Positions 1-6,053 of a DNA stretch of 9,476 nucleotides are shown here, one piece after another. Origin of the DNA: Cytophagales bacterium. Its GTDB lineage: Bacteria; Bacteroidota; Bacteroidia; Cytophagales; Cyclobacteriaceae. Positions within the stretch are counted from its first letter, which is position 1. Every line of letters starts with the position of its first letter. Both the position numbers and the translations under genes were made by a program. The stretch is taken from NCBI GenBank assembly GCA_024643485.1, contig JAHEMU010000079.1, positions 1 through 9,476 of the forward strand. Reading direction: 5' to 3'. A model generated the notes under the pieces. That model saw only the letters and a list, made by a program, of their open reading frames with translations. It did no database searches and was not told the origin of the DNA.

Positions 1-21
1 CAAACACAAAAAAATAAGACA

Positions 22-735
22 ATGAATATATTTAGCAGAATGTTTAAATTAGGGCAAGCTGAAGCCCATTCCGCCATAGATAAAATGGAAGATCCTATTA
101 AAATGACGGAGCAAGGAATTCGCGATTTGAAAAAGGATTTGGATGAAAGTTTAAAAGCTTTGGCAGAAGTGAAAGCAATGGCTATTCGAAGCCGAAATGA
201 TGCTGAGAACAATAAAAATAAGGCCAAAGACTATGAAAATAAAGCCATGTTGCTTCTTAAAAAAGCTCAAGGTGGTGACTTAGACGCTGCAGAAGCTGAT
301 CGTTTGGCTTCCGAGGCATTAGTTAAAAAGGAAGAATGTTCTCAACAATCGACCAGAGCTAAAGCAGATATGGAACGCTTCGAAGGCAGTGTGAATCAAT
401 TGGAAGGAAATGTTAAGAAGATTAGATCTACTATTTCCAATTATGAAAATGAATTAAAAACGCTTAAGGCTCGAGTGAAAGTGAGTACCGCAACTTCAAA
501 ATTGAACAAACAATTGGCCAATATTGATAGTTCTAGTACCACTGCAATGCTGGAAAGAATGAAAGAAAAAGTGGAGCAGGAAGAAGCTCTAGCTGAATCT
601 TATGGTGATATCGCCAACGAACATAGAAGTGTTGATGATGAAATTGACGCTGCAATTGAAGCGGGTGGTGCTGAATCTAAAGCCGCCGATGACCTGGCTG
701 CTTTAAAAGCTAAACTTGGTCTGGATAAAGAATAA
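22..735 (+). CDS. pspA: PspA/IM30 family phage-shock protein
   Basis: A 237-residue protein, the usual length for PspA/IM30 (ESCRT-III-like) proteins, which bind stressed inner membrane from the cytoplasm and polymerise to preserve its integrity. It has no signal peptide or membrane helix. The N-terminal stretch (MNIFSRMFKLGQAEA) is the family's amphipathic membrane-binding helix. Residues about 25-160 are heptad-like and charged, forming the long coiled-coil hairpin. The segment around 160-200 (NKQLANIDSSST, then MLERMKEKV and EEALAESYGDIA) is the conserved late helix block of the family. The tail is Ala/Asp-rich and ends LGLDKE. The ATG at 22 is the only start that retains helix 1, and no Shine-Dalgarno is visible. 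It heads a cluster with DUF4178, DUF350 and a spermidine-synthase-like gene, so it is closer in context to E. coli YjfJ than to the PspF-regulated PspA. The family call is secure; the specific stress is not known. Confidence 0.95.
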   Translation: MNIFSRMFKLGQAEAHSAIDKMEDPIKMTEQGIRDLKKDLDESLKALAEVKAMAIRSRNDAENNKNKAKDYENKAMLLLKKAQGGDLDAAEADRLASEALVKKEECSQQSTRAKADMERFEGSVNQLEGNVKKIRSTISNYENELKTLKARVKVSTATSKLNKQLANIDSSSTTAMLERMKEKVEQEEALAESYGDIANEHRSVDDEIDAAIEAGGAESKAADDLAALKAKLGLDKE

Positions 736-745
736 TTTAAGAAAT

Positions 746-784
746 AGCACTTGTTGCTTCAGGTAACAAGTGCTTCTTTTATTT
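746..784 (+). terminator. Rho-independent terminator or attenuator after pspA
   Basis: A perfect 10-bp inverted repeat, AGCACTTGTT (746-755) and AACAAGTGCT (765-774), encloses a 9-base loop whose ends can extend the stem by G-U and C-G pairs. It is followed directly by TCTTTTATTT. This is the form of an intrinsic terminator. It starts 11 bases after the pspA stop codon and ends just before the next start at 791, so the downstream genes must depend on read-through or on a promoter inside pspA. That points to a partial terminator that makes PspA more abundant than the membrane components. Confidence 0.8.
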
Positions 785-790
785 AATAAC

Positions 791-943
791 ATGAACAATT
801 TTGATAGTTTGTTTAAATCAATCCTCGGATTAGTGGTGTTGATTTTTTTATTGGGTTTTCTTTTTAGCTTTTTATTTAAAGTTGGAATGATTATTCTGCT
901 TATTCTCGCAATTATGTATGTATTTAAACGCGTAGTAAACTGA
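791..943 (+). CDS. Small two-helix membrane protein (50 aa)
   Basis: A short open frame beginning MNNFDSLFKS and ending YVFKRVVN. I do not recognise a named family. Residues about 11-29 are almost entirely Leu, Val, Ile, Phe and Gly and form one membrane helix. A Lys at 30 and a Gly-Met turn lead to a second hydrophobic stretch at about 31-45, followed by the positively charged end KRVVN, which suggests a hairpin with its C-terminus in the cytoplasm. The stop codon lies one base before the ATG of the DUF4178 gene, and the frame fills the gap after the pspA terminator exactly, so it is very likely a real translated gene. Small membrane partners such as PspB, PspC and PspG are known in other phage-shock systems; a similar role as a PspA membrane anchor is inference from size and position only. 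Confidence 0.75.
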   Translation: MNNFDSLFKSILGLVVLIFLLGFLFSFLFKVGMIILLILAIMYVFKRVVN

Positions 944-944
944 A

Positions 945-1496
945 ATGGGATTATTTGATTTTTTAAAGAAGAAGGAAAAAGAGCCTGAATACGATGTTAC
1001 TAACATAACCATCAAAGATCTGAATGTTGGGTTTATGTTGGATTATGACTTGAAAACCTGGCAAGTAAAAGAAAAATACGAATACGATTGGGGACAAGAA
1101 AATTTTAGCCATGAATTTTTACTTGATGCTGGGGACGAAACGGTTTATCTGGGAGTCGAAAATCGCGGGGATTTATTCGTAACCATTATGAAACCCATCA
1201 AACTTAAACAAATTGAAGGGGACGTGGTAAAACAAATCGTCGATCAGAAAAAAGCTCCTTCTGCGTTGATTTACGAGGGTGAAACCTACCATTTGGATGG
1301 GGATTCTGCGGGGTACTTCAATGACATTACCAAAGGAAATAACGAGTGGGAAGAATTGCTTTCTTTCGAATATCTCAATGCCGATGAATCAAAAATTGTT
1401 AATATTACACAGTGGGATGAGAGGAACGTGGACGCAGTGGCAGGAATCGTTATCAAGGATTACCATATTGAAAATATCATTCCCGGAGGAAAATAA
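945..1496 (+). CDS. DUF4178 domain protein
   Basis: A 183-residue soluble protein starting MGLFDFLKKKEKEPEY, an amphipathic basic beginning that could touch the membrane. The rest fits DUF4178: an early turn and strand (residues about 26-41, LNVGFMLDYDLKTWQV), a YEYDWG...HEFLLD segment followed by YLGVEN, and a second half with FNDI, LLSFEYL and ITQWDER blocks ending in a conserved strand before IIPGGK. There is no signal peptide or membrane helix. DUF4178 has no established biochemical activity; it is known mainly for occurring beside PspA, DUF350 and spermidine-synthase-like genes, as here. It begins one base after the stop of the small membrane gene, and its own stop abuts the next start, so translational coupling is likely. 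By position it may be the counterpart of YjfK (DUF2491) in E. coli; that comparison is inference. Confidence 0.85.
   Translation: MGLFDFLKKKEKEPEYDVTNITIKDLNVGFMLDYDLKTWQVKEKYEYDWGQENFSHEFLLDAGDETVYLGVENRGDLFVTIMKPIKLKQIEGDVVKQIVDQKKAPSALIYEGETYHLDGDSAGYFNDITKGNNEWEELLSFEYLNADESKIVNITQWDERNVDAVAGIVIKDYHIENIIPGGK
1485..1490 (+). promoter_or_regulatory. Ribosome binding site for the lipoprotein gene
   Basis: GGAGGA ends six bases before the ATG at 1497 and lies inside the last codons of the DUF4178 gene. It is notable because most starts in this window lack a Shine-Dalgarno. Its spacing favours 1497 over the in-frame ATG at 1506, although the latter would give a more classical signal peptide (MKKILILF). 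Confidence 0.6.
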
Positions 1497-2216
1497 ATGA
1501 TTCAAATGAAAAAAATATTAATTCTATTCGCTCTTCTAGGTACTTTATCATCTTGTGAACCTGAATTTCAGAAAAATCCAATGGATGATATCATTCGAGA
1601 TATGAAGGCTGATGTTTTTACCATTGTGCTCAATGATATGGATGTCACAGGTACTTTTTTTCACGATTATTTTCACCAATATAAAATCATTCAACAAGTG
1701 GATTCAATTCCTGTGGAATCGGTGACCGAATGGATGCAAGTATCAAAAACAACCTTTACTACCAATCAGGATAATATGGGGATGGAATTGGCACACAAAG
1801 GCGAAGATGGAAAGTTAGTAAAAGAAGTAGCCCCCCCTGGATATAGTAATTATGTTGGAAACCCTCGCTATGGACACTGGGAAACAAGAAATGGATCAAG
1901 TTTTTGGGCTTTTTATGGTCAATATATGTTCATGAGCTCCATGTTTAATATGATGACTTACCCTGTTCGTCGTTCTTATTACGATACCTATCGTGGTAGC
2001 TATTATGGAACAGGACGCCCGTATTATGGTCCTATGTCTGGAGGAAGTTATTATTACGGTACCAATAGCGCTTATAATAAGTCGGCCCGACCAAACAGCA
2101 CCTGGAGTAGAAATAATACAGCATTTAAAAGCAGAGTAAGTGGAAGAACTTCTAGGTCTAGCTCACGAATAGGTGGTAGTAGCTCAAGGTCGAGCAGTGG
2201 GGGTTTTGGAAAATAA
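1497..2216 (+). CDS. Lipoprotein with Tyr/Ser/Arg-rich tail ending GGFGK (DUF1190/YgiB-like layout)
   Basis: A 239-residue protein with a lipoprotein signal: MIQMKK, a hydrophobic core, then the lipobox LSSC with the lipidated Cys at residue 20. Residues 21-120 are an ordinary charged region. Residues 133-156 hold a GSSFW motif followed by an aromatic and Met-rich hydrophobic stretch (FMSSMFNMM). Residues about 158-195 are full of Tyr, Gly and Arg (SYYGTGRPYYG). The last 40 residues are almost all Ser, Arg and Gly and end in SSSGGFGK. I do not recognise a named family. The order of lipobox, SFW plus Met/Gly-rich stretch, and tail with RGGFG resembles E. coli YgiB and YjfM (DUF1190), and YjfM lies next to a DUF350 gene just as this one does. 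DUF4247, found beside DUF4178 in Firmicutes, is another possibility. The tail is probably disordered and exposed in the periplasm or at the surface. Stop-to-start spacing to the neighbours is 0 and 15 bases. Confidence 0.8.
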   Translation: MIQMKKILILFALLGTLSSCEPEFQKNPMDDIIRDMKADVFTIVLNDMDVTGTFFHDYFHQYKIIQQVDSIPVESVTEWMQVSKTTFTTNQDNMGMELAHKGEDGKLVKEVAPPGYSNYVGNPRYGHWETRNGSSFWAFYGQYMFMSSMFNMMTYPVRRSYYDTYRGSYYGTGRPYYGPMSGGSYYYGTNSAYNKSARPNSTWSRNNTAFKSRVSGRTSRSSSRIGGSSSRSSSGGFGK

Positions 2217-2231
2217 TTTAAACTGATAGTT

Positions 2232-3101
2232 ATGGATATTACAACCATTTTAGATGGACTGTTAGCTACCTTTATTTATTTGGTAGCTTCTTATATTTTA
2301 TTTTTTGTTGGAAAGGTTGTTTATCAACTGTTTCATCGATCTATCAAAGTACAGGATGAATTAGTTGAGAAAGACAATTTGGCTTTCTCCGTTGCCTATG
2401 TGGGCTATTTCGTCGGTCTATTATTGGCCATTGGTGCAGCCGTGATGGGTGAATCAATGGGTCTTGTCGCGGATTTGATAAATATCGGATTGTATGGTGG
2501 TCTTGCTATCGTTTTGCTCAATCTAAGTATCATCATCAATGATAAACTGATTCTCAATAAATTTAGCGTAAAGAAGGAAATTATTGAAGATAGAAACGTA
2601 GGGACTGGGGTAGTTGAAGGCGCTAACGGTATTGCAACGGGTCTTATAATTTTGGGTGCTATTCATGGTGAAGGATTCGGAGTTGGTGGCCCTGTAGTTA
2701 CTGCAGTACTTTACTGGGCTCTTGGGCAATTTTTACTCTATATTACATCTTTAGTGTATAATGCCATTACTCCATACGATATCCATGAACATATTGAGAA
2801 AAATAATGTAGCGGTAGGTATCGGTTTTGCGGGTGCGTTAATTTCAATCGCAAATTTAATCCGATTTGCACTGATGCATGATTTTGAAAGTTGGATCATC
2901 ACCTTGGAAGATGTTGGGTTTGATGTGGCCATTGGATTGGTTTTTCTGCCAATATCTCGTTTTATAACAGATAAGATATTACTCCCAGGTCGAAACCTAA
3001 CAGATGAAATCGTAAATCAAGAGCATCCTAATATTGGAGCCTCATTAATTGAAGCCTTCGCCTATATTGGTGGTTCTGTATTAATTACTTGGGCTTTGTA
3101 A
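2232..3101 (+). CDS. Duplicated DUF350 integral membrane protein
   Basis: A 289-residue, very hydrophobic protein with about eight predicted membrane helices (roughly 10-33, 52-72, 78-101, 128-145, 150-175, 193-212, 225-243 and 268-287). It consists of two DUF350 units. EKDNLAFSVAY (46-56) is repeated as EKNNVAVGIGF (189-199), INDK (102-105) as ITDK (245-248), and RNVGTGVVEG as PNIGASLIEA, at an offset near 143 residues. DUF350 proteins, such as E. coli YjfL, are membrane proteins of unknown function found with PspA, spermidine-synthase-like and ATP-grasp genes. The charged EKxN pair and the repeated Asn-Ile/Val-Gly ahead of the last helix of each unit are the conserved polar features and may line a channel or site; that is inference. 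It is translated 15 bases after the lipoprotein and 13 bases before the aminopropyltransferase-like gene, all in one apparent transcript. Confidence 0.9.
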   Translation: MDITTILDGLLATFIYLVASYILFFVGKVVYQLFHRSIKVQDELVEKDNLAFSVAYVGYFVGLLLAIGAAVMGESMGLVADLINIGLYGGLAIVLLNLSIIINDKLILNKFSVKKEIIEDRNVGTGVVEGANGIATGLIILGAIHGEGFGVGGPVVTAVLYWALGQFLLYITSLVYNAITPYDIHEHIEKNNVAVGIGFAGALISIANLIRFALMHDFESWIITLEDVGFDVAIGLVFLPISRFITDKILLPGRNLTDEIVNQEHPNIGASLIEAFAYIGGSVLITWAL

Positions 3102-3114
3102 TCCCCTATTTTGG

Positions 3115-4656
3115 ATGAAAATGCGTTCCGGTATTCTAAAATTGGCATTGTTTGCGACAGGATTAGCCGGGATTGTTTCTGAGTATGTCTTATCTACTTT
3201 AGCCACCTACTTTTTAGGTGATTCAGTATTTCAATGGACCATGATTGTAAGTATCATGCTGTTTAGCATGGGACTTGGGAGCCGACTTAGTAAGTGGTTT
3301 ACCCGCGATTTACTCATGAGCTTCATTACAATCGAATTCGTTTTATCTCTTCTCACTGCCTTCTCATCAGTAATTGCTTACTGGGCCTTCTTAACTTTTG
3401 AAGGAAATGGCATTGCCATCTATGTATTAAGTATTCTCATTGGCTTATTGATTGGGATGGAAATACCATTGGTAATTCGTCTTAATGAAAGTTTTGAAGA
3501 ACTCAGAATCAATGTTTCCAGCGTGATGGAAAAGGATTATTATGGAAGTTTAGCTGGTGGAATGTTCTTTGCTTTTATCGGTTTGCCTTATATCGGATTA
3601 ACCTATACGCCATTTATTCTCGGCGGTGTAAACTTTTTGGTGGCATGTACCTTAATTGTTGCCGTCTTCTCATCTAATACCTTCAAAATAAAAAGAAATT
3701 TGGTTGTGATGACCGGAGTAGTCTTGTCAATGTTAATAGTCGGCGTTATCACGGGTCAGCGCATCGTCGAATCCGGAGAGTCCTCTCGATACCGCGATCC
3801 AGTAGTGTACAGTGCTCAGTCTAAATATCAACGGATTGTCATCACTAAAAATGAAGCTTATTTTTGGCTGTTTATAAATGGAAATCAGCAATTGAGTAGT
3901 CTGGATGAACACATGTACCACGAACCACTGGTTCATCCAGTGATGGCTTTGTCGGGCCAGCCTTCACGCGTGATGGTGATGGGGGGAGGAGATGGCGGTG
4001 CTGTACGGGAAATTCTGAAATATCCTTCAGTAGAAGAAATTGTTTTGGTGGATTTGGATCCAGTAATGACAGATTTGGGTAAAAACAACCCACTGCTTAC
4101 AGAAATGAACGAAAATGCGTTAAATAATGAGAAAGTATCCATCATCAATACTGACGGATTCAACTATTTGGAAAAGAATGAACGTTTTTTTGATGTCATA
4201 ATTGTGGATTTACCTGACCCTAAAACGGTTGAGTTAAACAGGTTGTATTCCAAAGAATTTTATGAATTATGTTATAAACGCCTGACAGCAAATGGACAGT
4301 TAATCACACAAGCAGGCTCTCCTTATTATGCTGAAATGGCATTTAGGTGCATTGATATTACCATGAATGAAGCTGGATTTTCTACGCAAATGCTTCATAA
4401 TCAAGTGACCACTTTAGGTGAATGGGGTTGGGTGTTAGGCGCTAAAAATATGGAAGAAAGTGCATTGCGAAATAGGTTGCTCAATTTGAATTTCGATCAT
4501 ATTTCTACTCGTTGGATTAATCAGGAAGCCATGGGCATATTGACTTCTTTCGGAAAGTCTGTTTTTGATATACCGATATCACAATTGAAAGTAAATACCA
4601 TTCAAAATCCGGTTTTATATCGATATTACCTCGATGGTAGATGGGATGTATATTGA
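3115..4656 (+). CDS. Membrane-anchored spermidine synthase-like aminopropyltransferase
   Basis: A 513-residue protein with two parts. Residues 1-215 contain about seven membrane helices. Residues 225-450 form a spermidine-synthase/Rossmann methyltransferase fold. Visible motifs are KYQRIVIT, DEHMYHE (264-270) with the substrate-side Tyr-His-Glu, the nucleotide-binding GGGDGG (290-295), VDLDP (312-316) that holds the adenosine ribose, TDG (346-348), and DLPDP (365-369), where both aspartates of the catalytic DxxDP motif remain. Soluble spermidine synthases are about 280-300 residues, so the N-terminal half is extra. The family transfers an aminopropyl group from decarboxylated S-adenosylmethionine to an amine. 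The intact site suggests real aminopropyl or related chemistry at the inner face of the membrane, but the acceptor is unknown. No S-adenosylmethionine decarboxylase gene is in this window. An ATG two codons downstream (3121) is an equally possible start. It ends nine bases from the convergent esterase gene. Confidence 0.9.
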   Translation: MKMRSGILKLALFATGLAGIVSEYVLSTLATYFLGDSVFQWTMIVSIMLFSMGLGSRLSKWFTRDLLMSFITIEFVLSLLTAFSSVIAYWAFLTFEGNGIAIYVLSILIGLLIGMEIPLVIRLNESFEELRINVSSVMEKDYYGSLAGGMFFAFIGLPYIGLTYTPFILGGVNFLVACTLIVAVFSSNTFKIKRNLVVMTGVVLSMLIVGVITGQRIVESGESSRYRDPVVYSAQSKYQRIVITKNEAYFWLFINGNQQLSSLDEHMYHEPLVHPVMALSGQPSRVMVMGGGDGGAVREILKYPSVEEIVLVDLDPVMTDLGKNNPLLTEMNENALNNEKVSIINTDGFNYLEKNERFFDVIIVDLPDPKTVELNRLYSKEFYELCYKRLTANGQLITQAGSPYYAEMAFRCIDITMNEAGFSTQMLHNQVTTLGEWGWVLGAKNMEESALRNRLLNLNFDHISTRWINQEAMGILTSFGKSVFDIPISQLKVNTIQNPVLYRYYLDGRWDVY

Positions 4657-4665
4657 TTTTAAAGA

Positions 4666-5274
4666 TTATAACATCTTTTCAATAATTCCAGCTACCTTTT
4701 CTGCCACCTTTTTGTGACCAGCCGCATTGGGATGAATTCCATCTGTTTGGTTTAATTCTGGATAGCCGCCCACATTTTCCAAAATAAAAGGAATCAGCAA
4801 TGCTTGGTTGTTTTTTGCCAAAGAAGGGAAAATGTTTCTAAATTCAGCGGTGTATTCCTGTCCAAGGTTCGGAGGGACTTCCATCCCAGCAACAATTAAT
4901 TTGGTATTAGGGTTTTTAGTTTTTACTTGATCCAGGATCGTTTGAAGGTTTTTCTTGGTTTCAGACAATGGTAATCCCCTCAACCCATCATTGCCCCCTA
5001 GTTCAAGTATAAATATATCAGCAGGTTTTTTTAATATCCAGTTTATTCTTGTCACTCCACCCGCACTGGTTTCCCCGCTGGAACCGGCATTGATTACTTC
5101 CACAGAATACCCTTTTTTCTTGAGAATACGTTCGATTTCCGCTGGATAGGCCTCGTTTAAATCTACCCCATAACCGGCAGTAATGCTATCTCCATAAAAT
5201 ACAATTCGCGTAACCGGCGTTTGAATTGAAAAGGTCAAAATAAATATTATCCAACTTAAAGTCTTTAAAATCAT
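4666..5274 (-). CDS. tesA: Exported SGNH/GDSL esterase, TesA type (lysophospholipase/arylesterase)
   Basis: A 202-residue hydrolase with an N-terminal hydrophobic stretch (residues about 5-19) acting as signal peptide or anchor, which places it in the periplasm. There is no lipobox. All SGNH blocks are present: FYGDSITAGYG with nucleophile Ser30, the INAGSSGETSAGG block supplying the oxyanion Gly, ELGGNDGLRG with Asn95, and DGIHPNAAGH with Asp178 and His181 of the triad. GGNDGLRG and the length match the TesA/arylesterase group, which cleaves acyl esters, thioesters and lysophospholipids. The gene is divergent from the ABC ATPase and permease at 5367-8617, the same partners that tesA has in E. 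coli (ybbA, ybbP). The shared neighbourhood suggests a role in lipid or acyl-chain handling in the envelope. The exact substrate cannot be read from sequence. Confidence 0.92.
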   Translation of the reverse strand: MILKTLSWIIFILTFSIQTPVTRIVFYGDSITAGYGVDLNEAYPAEIERILKKKGYSVEVINAGSSGETSAGGVTRINWILKKPADIFILELGGNDGLRGLPLSETKKNLQTILDQVKTKNPNTKLIVAGMEVPPNLGQEYTAEFRNIFPSLAKNNQALLIPFILENVGGYPELNQTDGIHPNAAGHKKVAEKVAGIIEKML

Positions 5275-5312
5275 AATGCATTATTTTTTTAGTTACTCCA
5301 ACTCAAAAATTG

Positions 5313-5349
5313 TACCGTTAAAATAAACTCTTTAAACATTTTAACGGTA
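5313..5349. promoter_or_regulatory. Perfect inverted repeat between divergent genes, candidate operator
   Basis: TACCGTTAAAAT (5313-5324) and ATTTTAACGGTA (5338-5349) are perfect 12-bp inverted repeats separated by 13 bases, in the 92-base gap between the divergent esterase and ABC ATPase starts. The right arm ends 17 bases before the ATG at 5367. The arm centres are about 25 bases apart, between two and three helical turns, so a dimeric regulator contacting both arms is possible. No T-tract follows on either strand, so a terminator is less likely. A hairpin in the 5' leader of the ATPase mRNA is the alternative. The repeat is visible directly; its function is inferred. Confidence 0.5.
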
Positions 5350-5366
5350 TTATAGTAGTTTAGTTT

Positions 5367-6053
5367 ATGAATATGGAGAAGATACTAATAGTCGATAAGT
5401 TAATTAAAAATTTTAAATCTGGAGAAAGAGAGCTCACTGTTTTGCAGGAAGTTTCTTTTGAAGTGAAATCTGGCGAAACACTATCTATTGTCGGCCCTTC
5501 CGGAAGCGGTAAAACGACTTTATTGAGTTTGTGTGCAGGGTTGGACGTGCCGAGTGCTGGTGAAATAAGCATTTGTGGCAATCGATTGAACCACTTGTCG
5601 GAAGACGAGCGTGCGTTGGTTAGAAATAGACATACAGGTTTTATCTTTCAAAATTTCCAACTGTTGCCCACCCTTACAGCTATTGAAAATGTATCCATTC
5701 CGATGGAGTTAAGAGGAGCGAAAGGAGTGGAAAGGCAAGCGAAAGAGTTGCTCGATCGCGTGGGGTTAGCCGATCGTGCTCATCATTACCCTTCGCAATT
5801 GTCTGGAGGGGAACAGCAACGTGTTTCCTTAGCGCGCGCCTTTATTACTTCACCAGAACTGCTGTTTGCCGACGAGCCTACGGGGAATCTGGATGAAGAA
5901 AATGCGGCAATGGTTTCTGATCTACTTTTTAATATCAACAAAGAGTCTGGAACGACTCTAATACTTGTGACCCATAATTTAGAATTGGCGCGAAAAACCG
6001 GAAGAATCCTAAATATCAAAGGTGGTAAAATAATTAGGGAGGATAAGAACTGA
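5367..6053 (+). CDS. ybbA: ABC transporter ATPase, YbbA/LolD type
   Basis: A 228-residue ATPase, the usual length for the MacB/LolD/YbbA class. Walker A is GPSGSGKTT (43-51), the Q-loop is FQNFQLLP with Gln95, the ABC signature is LSGGEQQR (145-152), Walker B is LLFADEPTGNLD (165-176) with catalytic Glu170, and the switch His is in VTHN (His203). FQNFQLLPTLTAIENV and DEPTGNLD are hallmarks of ATPases that drive FtsX-like mechanotransmission permeases rather than substrate importers. Its stop overlaps the permease start (TGATG), so the two are coupled. The YbbA assignment rests on pairing with a large two-FtsX-domain permease and on the neighbouring TesA-type esterase. A second ATG lies two codons downstream, and no Shine-Dalgarno is visible for either start. 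Confidence 0.92.
   Translation: MNMEKILIVDKLIKNFKSGERELTVLQEVSFEVKSGETLSIVGPSGSGKTTLLSLCAGLDVPSAGEISICGNRLNHLSEDERALVRNRHTGFIFQNFQLLPTLTAIENVSIPMELRGAKGVERQAKELLDRVGLADRAHHYPSQLSGGEQQRVSLARAFITSPELLFADEPTGNLDEENAAMVSDLLFNINKESGTTLILVTHNLELARKTGRILNIKGGKIIREDKN
6037..6042 (+). promoter_or_regulatory. Ribosome binding site for the permease gene
   Basis: GGGAGG, ten bases before the ATG at 6053 and within the last codons of the ATPase gene. Together with the TGATG overlap it supports 6053 as the start, rather than the in-frame ATG further in that begins MIDPWIWKMAWRD. Confidence 0.5.

Noticed and set aside
1279..1500. A 73-codon plus-strand frame overlapping the end of the DUF4178 gene
   Set aside because: It lies almost wholly inside a well-supported gene in another frame, and its translation shows no domain or signal.
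3733..4163. Three overlapping minus-strand frames of 67-76 codons opposite the aminopropyltransferase gene
   Set aside because: They are antisense to the catalytic core, whose motifs fix the true frame, and their translations have no recognisable features.
4661..4678. AAAGAT...ATCTTT hairpin at the convergent gene ends
   Set aside because: The stem has only six AT-rich pairs and there is no T-tract after it on either strand, so it is too weak to call a terminator.
5310..5338. TTGTAC, 17-base spacer, TAAACA as a promoter for the ABC ATPase gene
   Set aside because: The -10 part matches poorly, and Bacteroidota promoters use a different consensus (TTG and TAnnTTTG), which I did not find at proper spacing.
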